Source of the DNA: JASLQO01 sp002327525
GTDB lineage: Bacteria; Pseudomonadota; Gammaproteobacteria; Pseudomonadales; Azotimanducaceae
Length of the DNA: 64,000 nt
NCBI GenBank assembly: GCA_030744435.1
Contig: JASLQO010000026.1
Location: 1-64,000, forward strand
Reading direction: 5' to 3'
A model generated the notes under the pieces. The model saw only the letters and a list, made by a program, of their open reading frames with translations. It was not told the origin of the DNA and made no database searches. The position numbers were made by a program, and so were the translations under genes. Positions 25,194-34,437 of the stretch are shown here, piece after piece; the stretch's first letter is position 1; each line of letters starts with the position of its first letter.

Positions 25194-27589
25194 TCACTCC
25201 AGCGCGCCGGATACCAGCAGTTCACCGATCTTCTCGTCGTCGTAGCCGAGCACGTCGTTCAGCACAAACATCATGTCGCGGGAGAAGGTGGGTGCGCTCG
25301 TATCGACCGACGGGTTCGAACGTGACATGTGAATGCGCGCAGCCTCGACCACGGTTTCACCGCCCTCGTGGTGCGGCAGCCCGATGAAGTGCTCGAAATG
25401 CGCAAGCTGCGGGTCCTTCACCAGCTCGGGACTGTTCTGAATAACCGATGCAGGTACTCGGGCCGCCTGTAGCTTCTGCTCCAGCTGGTATCCATCCTGG
25501 GTCCGGGTGTAGGCAGCGATCGTTTCGTCCAACTCGTCCTGACGCGCGAGGCGCTGGTCAGCGTGAAGAAAACCGGGATCCTCCCCATCGAGTGCCGGGA
25601 TCAGGGTGCACAGTGCCCGCCAGTGCTCGTCTGTTTCGCAAGCCAGGGCAATGAACTGGTCTTCCCCCGACACCGGATAGGCTCCATGCGGTGCCCAGTT
25701 GAGATCCCGATTGCCGAGACGGGCCTGGACGTTGCCATTCGCCGTGTAGTCCAGCAACGCCGGTGTGATGAAGTGCATGGCGGCTTCGACCTGGGCGAGA
25801 TCGATGTGCTGTCCTGTCCCCGTGCGCTGGCGGTGGTCGAGCGCCGCCAACACGGCCAGGGCGTTGTAGCGGGGTGCGATGTAGTCCGTGTGCGCCCCGA
25901 AAGGTCCGGCAGGTTCGCGATCCTGCCAACCGGTGATCAAGTAGAAACCGGTGATCGCGGCGGCCAGATTGCCGTACCCGGCGAACATCGCAAGCGGTCC
26001 CGTTTGTCCCATCAGGCAGGTGCTCAGCATGATGAGGTCGGGATTCACCGAACGAAGCGTCTCGTAGTCGAGCCCAAATGTCTTCATCGCACGCGGTGAG
26101 AAGGATTCGGCCAGTACGTCCGCCCAGCGTACGAGATCGAGCGCCACCTGTTTGCCTTCCGGGCTGGCGAGATTGAGCGTGATGAGCCGTTTGCCCGCGT
26201 TGGTCGAGTGGAACACCGCCGACTTCTCCGGCTCCTCGTCTCCATCCATAAATGGCCGAATCGTGCGGCAGACGTCGAGTCTGGTGGATGATTCCACGCG
26301 TATGATCGTCGCGCCCCAGTCGGCCAGGATACGCGTGGCGCTCGGTCCCGCCAGAGCCCACATGAAATCGAGTATCTTCACACCGGCCAGCGGCGTGGCA
26401 GATTCCGGAGCCGCTCCAGGAGGCGAGCGGTCGGGTGGCGACAGGCGTTCGAGTTCGGCGAGAATCTCCTGGGTGTGTTCACCGACCCGCGGAGGGCGGG
26501 AACAGTTTTGCAGGGGGGTTGCGCTGAACTTCGCGAAGGGCCCGGGAAAATCGATCTCGGCCGCGGCGCCACCGCCCGTGGGTTTTCGGAAATACTCGCG
26601 GAAGGCGAGTTGATCACTGGTTACTACGTCCTCGATGGTGGTCATGGGAGCGAGCAGCAGGCGGCGCTGCATGGCTGCCTTGAGCAGTTCTCCCTTGGTC
26701 TTCGATGCCGTGCATTCGGCGATACACCCCTTCACGCGCTCGAATTCCTCGATGGGTTCCTGTCCCGTCGCGAGCAGGTGCCCGTATTCGATCCAATCCT
26801 TGTCCCGGGTTGCGGCGTCGCAGAAGCCCTCGTCGTAGACGTACTCCATGAGACGCCGTGTCGGCGGACCCACGGTCGCGCCAAACAGGTGAGTAATCGA
26901 TACGTGGCCGTCCCTGGCCGGATAGGTGAGCTGGATGCGCAGGGCAGCTGCTTTGATGCCGCCCGCGATGCGCTTGGCAGTGGTTTCGTTGACCGCGGCG
27001 GATAGGATGTACCCCTGAGTTGCCAGTGCCAGTGCCTGTTGTGCGCTCACCTCAACGTGCTGGCCACGGCCGGAACGGTTGCGTTCGTGCAGGGCGATGA
27101 GCGCACCGGTGGCGGCCTCGGCGGCGGTGTGATTCCATGCCTGGGGCACGCTCATGCGCAGCGGCGGGCGATCTTCGTCGCCGGTAATGGCCATGGGGCC
27201 CGCGCTTGCGACCATTGTGATATCCGAGGCCGCCCAGTAGGCCTTGGGTCCCGTGCTGCCAGCGCGCTGTACCCGAATCCCCTTGCGGCGAGACTACCCA
27301 CCGGTTCTGCCTCGATCAGAAAATCGGTGCGCTCGACCAGGTGCATGAATGTGTCCGCATCGGCCTCGATGTCGAGTTCGATGCTGCGCTTGCCTCGCGC
27401 ATAGCCCCACCAGTAGAGGGAATTCTCAGGATCTTCACGGTTGTGTAGAAAGGGTGCCAGATGACGTCCGGGCGCACCGCCCGGTGGTTCGATCTGAATG
27501 ACGCCGGCGCCGAGGTCGCCGAGAATCTGTGCGCAAAGCACACCCTGGCTCTGAGTCAGATCCAGAACCCGATAAGGTGCTAGCAGCAT
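25194..27589 (-). pseudogene. tandem family III CoA-transferase, broken by a deletion and frameshift
   Basis: The intact form should look like the 796-residue tandem protein at 34438-36828. The N-terminal part starts at ATG 27589 (MLLAPYRVLDLTQSQG) and runs in frame to LAARGFGYSALAA, after which the frame is lost near 27255. The correct continuation, STGPKAYWAASDITMVASAG, is in another frame. About 15 codons (the NPxxxxVSITPFG part) are missing at the junction, so this is a deletion, not a single miscalled base. The rest reads intact to 25194: the end of domain 1 lacks the catalytic Asp (W in its place) and domain 2 keeps it (FGAHTDYIAPRY). A truncated protein from ATG 27215 may still be made. 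Confidence 0.82.
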
Positions 27590-27683
27590 TGTGTTTCCTC
27601 CCCTGGAGCAGATATTGTCGAGAAAGACACCGGTAGCGCAAGCCGCGTTTGCCGGCATAGGAGTTGCTTACACAGGAGTTGTC

Positions 27684-28937
27684 ATGTCTGGAGAGATCGA
27701 AGCGGATTCGCCCCGCTATCTGCGCGGGAAGTACGCTATCGTCGGCGTGGGTGAAACGGAGTACACGCGCGGATCCGGCTGCACCACGCGGGCGCTGGGC
27801 ACCCGTGCCGTGCGTGCGGCCATCGAAGATGCGGGCCTGACGCCGGGGGATGTCGACGGCATGCTGTCCTACAGCTTCAACGACTCTACCCCGTCGCCGG
27901 CCATCGCCGGAGATCTCGGCATGCGGCTCGATTTCCATATGGACGTGTACGGCGGCGGTTCCAGCATCGAGGCGCTGGTGGGCATTGCCATTGGCGTCAT
28001 CGAAGCCGGTATGTGCAAGACCGTGGTCATCTACCGGGCGATGAACGGCTTCAGCCAGGTCCGCATTGGCGGTACCGGTCGCGGTAGAGGGTCGGCCATG
28101 TCCGGCAATGGACTGTTTTCGCGCGGGATCGGTATGGTGAGTGCCGCACAGATGTTCTGCCACTCGTTCATGCGACACATGTACGACTACGGCACTACGC
28201 CGGAACAGGTGGCGCACGTGAAGGCCATTCATTCTGAGCACGCATCCAATAATCCGAAGGCGTACTACAGCAAACGGACCACGGTCGATGAGGTGCTGGC
28301 GAGCCGCATGATCGTGAAACCCCTGCATCTGCTCGATTGCTGTGTGGAGACGGACAACGGCACAGCCATCGTGGTGACGTGCATCGACCGCGCAAGGGAT
28401 TGCCGGCACACACCGGCAGTGATTCAGTCGGTGGTGGGGCGGTGTCTGAAACCGCGCAGCGACATGCACTACCAGTCCGGTCCCATCTCCACGGTCGCGG
28501 GACGCTACGCCCGGGAGATTCTCTGGCCAAATGCAGGTGTCGGTCCGGAGGACATCGAGATGACGGGTTCCTACGATGCGTTTACCTTCACCACGATGAT
28601 GCAACTCGAAGATTACGGATTCTGTAAGAAGGGCGAGGGCGGCGACTATGTGAGTTCCGGCATCATGCGTCTCGGCGGCGCGCGACCCAACAACACCAGC
28701 GGTGGGCACCTGTGCGAGGGCTACACGCATGGCATCAATATGGTCATCGAAAACGTGAGGCAATTGCGACACGATGTGGACGACGGCTGTCCCGTCGGTA
28801 CCAACGGCAAACGTCGACACACCTATGACTATTGCGAGGGCGGCTGCCGGCAGGTGGAGGGCGTGGAGCTGTCTGCCAATCTGGGTTGGGGCACGCCCGG
28901 GATGGGTTCGGCGATGGTCATGGCGAGGGGGAGCTGA
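27684..28937 (+). CDS. thiolase-like protein lacking the active-site Cys (Ltp2/SCP2-thiolase type)
   Basis: The 417-residue thiolase-fold protein begins at ATG 27684 with CAGGAG upstream. The usual thiolase nucleophile position (N-C-S/A-S-G) reads VYGGGSSIEALVG near residues 88-98, without cysteine. Near the C-terminus are YDAFTFTTMMQLEDYGFC (for the usual HDCF/DAFT block) and GGHLCEGYTHGIN. The next gene, three bases on, is a DUF35 protein. A Cys-less thiolase plus DUF35 is the arrangement of Ltp2-ChsH2, the retro-aldolase that removes the side-chain end in sterol catabolism; BbsAB of toluene degradation has a similar pairing. A retro-aldolase is therefore my best guess, over a thiolase. Confidence 0.85.
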   Translation: MSGEIEADSPRYLRGKYAIVGVGETEYTRGSGCTTRALGTRAVRAAIEDAGLTPGDVDGMLSYSFNDSTPSPAIAGDLGMRLDFHMDVYGGGSSIEALVGIAIGVIEAGMCKTVVIYRAMNGFSQVRIGGTGRGRGSAMSGNGLFSRGIGMVSAAQMFCHSFMRHMYDYGTTPEQVAHVKAIHSEHASNNPKAYYSKRTTVDEVLASRMIVKPLHLLDCCVETDNGTAIVVTCIDRARDCRHTPAVIQSVVGRCLKPRSDMHYQSGPISTVAGRYAREILWPNAGVGPEDIEMTGSYDAFTFTTMMQLEDYGFCKKGEGGDYVSSGIMRLGGARPNNTSGGHLCEGYTHGINMVIENVRQLRHDVDDGCPVGTNGKRRHTYDYCEGGCRQVEGVELSANLGWGTPGMGSAMVMARGS

Positions 28938-28939
28938 AG

Positions 28940-29464
28940 ATGGCGGCTCTCGAAGGCGAATACCTCGGATTGAAGGTCTACATCGATGAGACCGATCGGG
29001 AAAACCATACTTTCTTCGGTTTTTGCGGGCAGCACGAAGTGCGCCTGCAGCAGTGTGTGAGTTGTGGTCTCAAACGGTTTCCTCCGACGACGGCGTGTCC
29101 GTTTTGCGCGCATGGCGAGTCGACATGGGAAGTAGTGGGTGGTCGTGGAACGGTGTACTCGTATGGGGAAGTGCACCATGCCATCCAGCCGGCGTTCAGG
29201 ACGCATTCACCGTACGCACTATTGCTGGTCGAGCTGGATGAACAGCGCGGCGAGCCAGGTGATTACGACGGGCTGCGTATTCAGGGCAACCTGGCCACGC
29301 CTGACGGCGAACTGGCACCCCCGGAACTAGTGTCGAGTGTCGGTATCGGTACCCGCGTGAAGGTGGTGTTTCGCGACATTGGCAGCGGGATCGCGATTCC
29401 GATGTGGAGTATCGATGACGAGGTCGAGCAGCCTGAACAGCCGTGGCGCTATGCAATCGAATGA
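28940..29464 (+). CDS. DUF35 OB-fold protein with zinc ribbon, partner of the thiolase-like gene
   Basis: A 174-residue protein. The N-terminal rubredoxin-like zinc ribbon has four cysteines, C39, C42, C53 and C56 (QQCVSCG and ACPFC). It is followed by an OB-fold acyl-CoA-binding domain beginning at about residue 65 (GRGTVYSYGEVHHAI, PYALLLVELDE, GTRVKVVFRD). Start ATG 28940 follows the thiolase-like gene by two bases; starting further upstream would lie inside that gene. In characterised pairs (Ltp2 with ChsH2, BbsB with BbsA), this partner is needed for activity. It should form a complex with the product of 27684-28937. Confidence 0.9.
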   Translation: MAALEGEYLGLKVYIDETDRENHTFFGFCGQHEVRLQQCVSCGLKRFPPTTACPFCAHGESTWEVVGGRGTVYSYGEVHHAIQPAFRTHSPYALLLVELDEQRGEPGDYDGLRIQGNLATPDGELAPPELVSSVGIGTRVKVVFRDIGSGIAIPMWSIDDEVEQPEQPWRYAIE

Positions 29465-29479
29465 GGAGGCGCAGGTGGC

Positions 29480-29872
29480 ATGAATTTACCCGAAGCATTC
29501 GTGGCCGACATGGCTTCTCATATGGTGAAACCGCCGGATGTGCGGCAAAACTATCCGGACACAGAGTTCCGTGACCGCGCGATACGCATCCAGCGCGAGG
29601 ACGCCGTTTCAATGGGCTGAATCCGCTCGCACGCCTGCCGAGCGAATACATGCGCGAGAAGTTCTGGTACGTGATGGATCCATCGGAGGCGTCGAAAGAC
29701 GTGCAGTGCGACCTGGTGGGAGAGGATGAGTTTCTGTGGGGTTCGGACTACCCGCACATCGATTCTCGCATCGGCGCAATGGATGAGTTGTACGCGGCGC
29801 GCGCCAATGTCCGAGCAGCGGCGCAATCTGGTGCCTGGTGGCAACGCGAAGAGGCTGTTCGATCTCGATTGA
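29480..29872 (+). pseudogene. decayed amidohydrolase_2-type gene
   Basis: Three pieces of one gene remain in sequence. From ATG 29480 the frame gives an N-terminal piece (DMASHMVKPPDVRQNYPDTEFRDRAIRI), ending in TGA at 29618. A second frame then gives RLPSEYMREKFWYVMDPSEAS and the metal-site block LWGSDYPHIDS. A third frame ends with RRNLVPGGNAKRLFDL and TGA at 29870. The central ~250 residues of a normal amidohydrolase_2 (about 380 residues) are gone. The frame of the middle piece stays open into the next gene, so automatic gene calling may fuse them wrongly. Confidence 0.8.
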
Positions 29873-29934
29873 GGGTGTTGCGGGGCCAAGCGACTGCGCT
29901 CACAATTCGAAGGCATCAAGGTGGGAGATCTGGT

Positions 29935-31974
29935 ATGCGTAATGTCTCTGTTGGACTGATGGTGGTCCTGCTGGCAGCGTGTGGTGAAAGGGCGTCTGAG
30001 CAGCAACCGGCAGCGACCGGGGCAGAGGTGCCCGAGGAACGACAGGAGACGGTGCAACGCGCCGTGGCGTACACCGAGGAACGGCTGCCGTGCGACCACT
30101 ACACCGAAACGCGCCTGCCGTTGTTCGGTGATCTGCACGTGCACACCAACTTCTCCTTCGATGCGGCCGCCAACAGCATCGGAGCCACACCTGTGGATGC
30201 CCATCTGTACGCCAAGGGAGAGGCCATCGACTTCTGGCCCCTCGATGAGAATGGCGCGCCGGGCGGTAGTTTCGCCATCGACCGGCCGCTGGATTTTCTG
30301 GCCGTGACCGACCACGGCGAATTTCTCGGCGAACGTCGCCTGTGCCGCGAGGAGGGTTCGCCGCGATACGACTCGGCGTTCTGCCAGGGTACACGGGAGA
30401 GTGAGCGCCAGAGCATGTTGATGCTGGGTCAGGTCATCACGACGGAAACGCCATTCCGGGTGCCCGAGGTTTGCGGCGAGGACGGTGAGCTGTGCCGTGA
30501 GTATGCACGTACACCCTGGCAACACATGGCGCAGGCCGCGAATGAGGCGTATGACCGGTCTGCAGCCTGTACCTTCACTAGTTTCGTTGCCTACGAGTAC
30601 ACGGGCACACCTGGCACGTCCAACTATCACCGCAATGTCGTGTTTCGAAATGCCAACGTGCCCGAGTTGCCGGTGTCGTATGTCGATGCGCCTTACGACA
30701 GTCTGTTGTGGCGGAAACTCGATGCAGCGTGCACGGCGGATGCAGGTTGCGATTACCTCACGATTCCGCACAACAGCAATCTGGCCAATGGACGCATGGC
30801 GCCATATATGCGCCTCAAGCCGACACTCGAGAACCGCCGGGAATACGCGCAAAAAAGACTCGAACGGGAGCCCATCATGGAGATCTTCCAGCACAAGGGT
30901 AACTCGGAGTGCATCAACGGCCTTACCAGCGTGCTCGCCGAACCGGATGAGCTGTGTGACATGGAGCGTGTGCGTGTGATGGGGCAGGAAAAAACCTACG
31001 CCACGCGCGAATTAGATGGGGCGGAGCTCATTCTCGGCACCGCGACCGAGGTGACGGCGGAGTGCGGTGACGAGGTGGGGGCAAATGGCATGCTCGGGGC
31101 GGGGTGTGTGCACCCCACCGATTTTCATCGCTCGGGACTGCTGGTGGGACTCTCAGAGGAGCAGGCGAGCGGATACAACCCGGTGAAGCTCGGTGCCATC
31201 GGCTCGACCGACACGCACGCGGCGACACCGGGCGCTGTGCTGGAGGACGACTGGCGCGGGCACGTCTCTGTCGAAGCCACACCAGCCGAGCGTCTGCAGC
31301 CGGGACTTCTCACGAGCGGTATCGACGGCAATCCGGGTGGGTTGGCCGGTGTCTGGGCGATGGAGAACTCGCGTGATGCGATTTTCGAAGCCATGCAGCG
31401 CAGGGAGGTGTTCGCCACCACCGGTCCGCGCATCGTGCCGCGCTTTTTCGCGGGATGGCGATACGACGCGGATCTGTGCGAGCGGGCCGATCTGGTAGAA
31501 ACCGGGTATGCGGAAGGTGTGCCGATGGGTGGGAACCTAGCGGTAGCGCCCTCGGCGGGTGCGAAACCCGTGTTTGTCGCCTCCGCGCTACGCGACCCGG
31601 CAGACGGGGCGACTCCCCTGCAGCAACTGCAGCTGGTCAAGGGCTGGGTGGAGGCCGATGGCAGCATGCGCAGTTCAGTCACGACCATTGCGGGGGGTGC
31701 AAATGATGCGAGCGTCGATGTTGCCACTGGAATCGCGACAGGTGACGGGCACGACAGCCTGTGTGCCGTATATCGCGACGAGACCTTCGATTCCGCACGG
31801 CCGAGCTACTACTATCTGCGCGCGGTCGAAAACCGCTCAGCGAGGTGGCACGTACACGACTGTCTGCGGTTAGCGGAAACGGAACGCCCGGCCGTGTGCA
31901 CGGACGGATCGTATCCGGCTGAAATCCAGGAGATGGCCTGGTCCTCACCCGTCTGGTACAGGCCCGCTCTTTAG
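29935..31974 (+). CDS. DUF3604 lipoprotein
   Basis: The 679-residue product starts at ATG 29935 with GGGAG upstream. The first residues (NVSVGLMVVLLAACG) are a lipoprotein signal with the lipobox LAAC at about residue 14-17, so the mature protein should be anchored in the outer or inner membrane facing the periplasm. It is a member of the DUF3604 family: LFGDLHVHTNFSFDA with the metal-like DxHxH, FLAVTDHGEF, DYLTIPHNSN, IGSTDTHAATPG and EVFATTGPRI. The spread of His and Asp motifs suggests a PHP-like metal-dependent phosphoesterase or hydrolase. The gene stands between two gene remnants, and its substrate is unknown. Confidence 0.88.
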   Translation: MRNVSVGLMVVLLAACGERASEQQPAATGAEVPEERQETVQRAVAYTEERLPCDHYTETRLPLFGDLHVHTNFSFDAAANSIGATPVDAHLYAKGEAIDFWPLDENGAPGGSFAIDRPLDFLAVTDHGEFLGERRLCREEGSPRYDSAFCQGTRESERQSMLMLGQVITTETPFRVPEVCGEDGELCREYARTPWQHMAQAANEAYDRSAACTFTSFVAYEYTGTPGTSNYHRNVVFRNANVPELPVSYVDAPYDSLLWRKLDAACTADAGCDYLTIPHNSNLANGRMAPYMRLKPTLENRREYAQKRLEREPIMEIFQHKGNSECINGLTSVLAEPDELCDMERVRVMGQEKTYATRELDGAELILGTATEVTAECGDEVGANGMLGAGCVHPTDFHRSGLLVGLSEEQASGYNPVKLGAIGSTDTHAATPGAVLEDDWRGHVSVEATPAERLQPGLLTSGIDGNPGGLAGVWAMENSRDAIFEAMQRREVFATTGPRIVPRFFAGWRYDADLCERADLVETGYAEGVPMGGNLAVAPSAGAKPVFVASALRDPADGATPLQQLQLVKGWVEADGSMRSSVTTIAGGANDASVDVATGIATGDGHDSLCAVYRDETFDSARPSYYYLRAVENRSARWHVHDCLRLAETERPAVCTDGSYPAEIQEMAWSSPVWYRPAL

Positions 31975-32407
31975 CCGTCTCGGTCGTGGGCTGGCTCGCG
32001 AATTTCCTGGGCGCGCGCATCACCATCTGGATGGCGCTCGTGATCCAATGTGCGCCACTGTGTATATTCACGTACGCCGGTAGTGTGCCGAGCGCGGTGG
32101 CGGCGTGCCTCTAGTATTTCGGCTACGCCGGTATGTCACCGCTGCGCACCTTCGCGATCTCCACAGCCATGGGTAGTGCTTTGTTCGCCTAGGCCAAAGG
32201 CGTCGCATTGTCGCACTGCCGTTGGTCATCTCGGCATCGCCGCTGGCGGGATTCATTTACGATCCGACCGGCAGCCACAAGATTGCCTTTCTCATCCTCG
32301 CCGGGCTGATGCTGGTCGCATGTGCGGGTTCGTTTTTCTTACAGGCTGGTGGTGCCCTCGAGCGGCGAAGACTCAAGCGGGAACTAGCTGCCGGGAGTGC
32401 AGGGTAG
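31975..32407 (+). pseudogene. C-terminal remnant of an MFS transporter
   Basis: Immediately after the DUF3604 stop, a frame reads VSVVGWLANFLGARITIWMALVIQ, a transmembrane pattern of MFS transporters. It contains stops at 32112 and 32190. After a frame change near 32220, it continues as VISASPLAGFIYDPTGSHKIAFLILAGLMLV to a TAG at 32405. The piece corresponds to the last four or so helices; the N-terminal two thirds are absent. At least three lesions make it non-functional. Confidence 0.75.
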
Positions 32408-32515
32408 GGGAGGCGTCGATCCGGGCAAGTGGCAAACGTCGGCTGCCGGGCTTATCTTGTGGTGCATTGTCTAGCACACGGGTGCGCGGGGTGCCGCGTC
32501 CGGAGGAAACACATC

Positions 32516-33652
32516 ATGCAAACACCCATCTGCGAAAAACTCGGCATCGAGTTCCCGCTCTTTGCATTCAGCCACTGCCGGGATGTGGTGGTCGAAGTCA
32601 GTAAGGCGGGTGGATTCGGCGTGCTGGGGGCCGTCGGCCACACGCCCGAGAGTCTTGAAATCGAGCTCACCTGGATCGACGAACATATCAACGGTAAACC
32701 TTACGGGGTGGACCTGATCGTTCCGACCAGCATGGACGCCAAGGAAGGTGGGCTGACTGTCGAGGATCTGGAGGCCCGTATTCCCGAGGGCCACAAGCGC
32801 TACGTGGAACAGATCCTGGCGGAGCACGGCATTCCCACCAACGACCTGTGGGAGCAGGAATTGTCCGAGGATTATGGCGACAACATGCGGGCTGCGGGCG
32901 CCTCGATGCAGTTGGATACCGCGCTCAGGCACCCGGTGAAGCTGGTCGTGAACGCACTGGGCGTGCCTCCGCCATTCATGATCGAAGCCGCGCGGGAACG
33001 GAGTATTCTGGTGGGCGCGCTGGCCGGTTCGAAACAACACGCCATCAAGCATGGAGAGGCTGGGCTCGACATCGTCATCGCGGCTGGCGGTGAGGCTGGC
33101 GGCCACTGCGGAGAAATCGCCACCATGGTACTCGTGCCGGAAGTGGTGGAGGCGCTGGCCGAATACGGGGACATCGCGGTGCTGGGTGCGGGAGGCATAG
33201 TCACCGGCCGTCAGATGGCGGCCTGCATGACAATGGGCGCCCAGGGGGTGTGGACCGGTTCTGTCTGGTTGACTACCGCGGAAGCTGAGACGCACCCGGT
33301 GATCAAGGACAAGATGCTGAGCGCGAATTCGCGGCAAACGGTGCGCTCACGTAGCCGGACGGGCAAGTATACGAGGCAGCTTCGCTCACCCTGGACGGAT
33401 GCCTGGCAAGCGCCGGAGGCCCCGGATCCGCTACCCATGCCCCTGCAGGGACTGGTCAGTGGACCCGCGCTGGTGAAAATCGACAGGCTCGCGCTGGCCG
33501 GTGATCCGGGCGCAAAGGCACTCTCCACATACTGGGTGGGGCAGGGCGTGGGCCTGATGAACGAAACCATCGGGGCGCGCACGGTGGTCTATGACTTCAT
33601 GCAGGACTGGGCGGCCGCGGCGGAGCGTCTGTCCGCTCTGATGGATAGCTGA
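32516..33652 (+). CDS. FMN-dependent NPD-family oxidoreductase (nitronate monooxygenase/FabK-like)
   Basis: A 378-residue TIM-barrel protein of the 2-nitropropane dioxygenase family. It starts at ATG 32516 after GGAGGAAAC. Marks are the N-terminal IEFPLFAFSH, the phosphate-binding stretches AAGGEAGGHCGEIATMVLVPEVVEAL and VLGAGGIVTGRQMAACMTMGAQGVWTGS. Members are nitronate monooxygenases or FabK-like enoyl reductases; the acyl-CoA context makes an enoyl reductase-like role possible, but the sequence does not decide. The insert between residues 60 and 125 has an EDLEARIPEGHKRYVEQ helix. Faces the convergent tetR gene across 57 bp. Confidence 0.85.
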   Translation: MQTPICEKLGIEFPLFAFSHCRDVVVEVSKAGGFGVLGAVGHTPESLEIELTWIDEHINGKPYGVDLIVPTSMDAKEGGLTVEDLEARIPEGHKRYVEQILAEHGIPTNDLWEQELSEDYGDNMRAAGASMQLDTALRHPVKLVVNALGVPPPFMIEAARERSILVGALAGSKQHAIKHGEAGLDIVIAAGGEAGGHCGEIATMVLVPEVVEALAEYGDIAVLGAGGIVTGRQMAACMTMGAQGVWTGSVWLTTAEAETHPVIKDKMLSANSRQTVRSRSRTGKYTRQLRSPWTDAWQAPEAPDPLPMPLQGLVSGPALVKIDRLALAGDPGAKALSTYWVGQGVGLMNETIGARTVVYDFMQDWAAAAERLSALMDS

Positions 33653-33709
33653 ACACAGGGTGCCCCGGTACCCGGGCGGTGGCCGTCTGCTGGCGTGAAT
33701 GAAGCTTCG

Positions 33710-34321
33710 CTAGACTAGGATCCCGCTGAAGAAGGTCCGCCAGTATTCACCGGCGATGTCCTCCGGCGAGAGACGGCCCCCGGGATCGTGCCAGTGGGCG
33801 ATACCGTTGAAGAGATCGAATAATCCCAGTGCAAGAAGCTTGGGGTCGGCGGCCCTGATGGAGCCGTCCTTCATGCCGAGGCACAGTGAATTCTCGATCT
33901 GCTGGTGAAGGTTGCGTCTGGCGAGCCTGTTCTTCCTGCGTGTCTTCGACTCGAGACTCTTCGGGTGTGTCTGCACCAGGCAGCGACCGAAGTCACCGCA
34001 AACGTGTCGTGACCAGGCATCGAAGAAAATGCGCAATCGCTCGGCACCCGTATCGCCCTCGTTCATCGCCGGTAGCATGGCGGCTTCCGCTTCCTTCACG
34101 GCGTAGGTGATCACCTCGTACAGCACCTCGTCCTTGCTCTTGGCGTAGTAGTAGAGTGCGGGTTTGGTAACGCCGAGGGCCGCGGCGATGTCGTCCATGG
34201 TGGTGTTGTGATAGCCATGTCGATTGAACAAACGTGCGGCGGCACGCAGCACTTCCAGTTTGCGGTCGCTGAAGGAAATGTGGATGTTCTTCGGTTTTCC
34301 GACCAGCTTGCTCTTAGCCAT
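33710..34321 (-). CDS. TetR-family transcriptional regulator
   Basis: The 203-residue product begins at ATG 34321 and has a TetR N-terminal DNA-binding domain: RKLEVLRAAARLFNRHGYHNTTMDDIAAALGVTKPALYYYAKSKDEVL-like helices at residues 18-65. The ligand-binding part is a typical TetR C-terminal bundle. An inverted repeat TTACT-N8-AGTAA sits 83 bp upstream of the start at 34404, and two more copies stand before an ACAD (9389) and a thiolase (39073). I infer that this protein represses those promoters and its own, and is released by an acyl-CoA, as for FadR-like TetR proteins. A longer upstream frame exists but would include this operator. Confidence 0.9.
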   Translation of the reverse strand: MAKSKLVGKPKNIHISFSDRKLEVLRAAARLFNRHGYHNTTMDDIAAALGVTKPALYYYAKSKDEVLYEVITYAVKEAEAAMLPAMNEGDTGAERLRIFFDAWSRHVCGDFGRCLVQTHPKSLESKTRRKNRLARRNLHQQIENSLCLGMKDGSIRAADPKLLALGLFDLFNGIAHWHDPGGRLSPEDIAGEYWRTFFSGILV

Positions 34322-34403
34322 GGGCCTTGAGGTTCCTGTGAATGAACATGTCCTTGCCCGGTTCCGGCGGGTGCACCGGACAGGAAGGAGTATAGTCCGA
34401 ATA

Positions 34404-34421
34404 TTACTGAACGGATAGTAA
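34404..34421. promoter_or_regulatory. putative TetR operator, copy 2 (in front of tetR)
   Basis: TTACTGAACGGATAGTAA, perfect 5-bp arms around 8 bp, between the stop of the tandem CoA-transferase (34438) and the tetR start (34321). Read on the other strand it is TTACTATCCGTTCAGTAA. It fits autoregulation. Confidence 0.72.
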
Positions 34422-34437
34422 ATTAATGATACGCCTG

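Noticed and set aside
29650..31974. A single 774-residue protein covering the amidohydrolase tail and DUF3604
   Set aside because: A lipoprotein signal (LAAC) with its own ribosome site begins at 29935, and the upstream part is a remnant that changes frame before this point.
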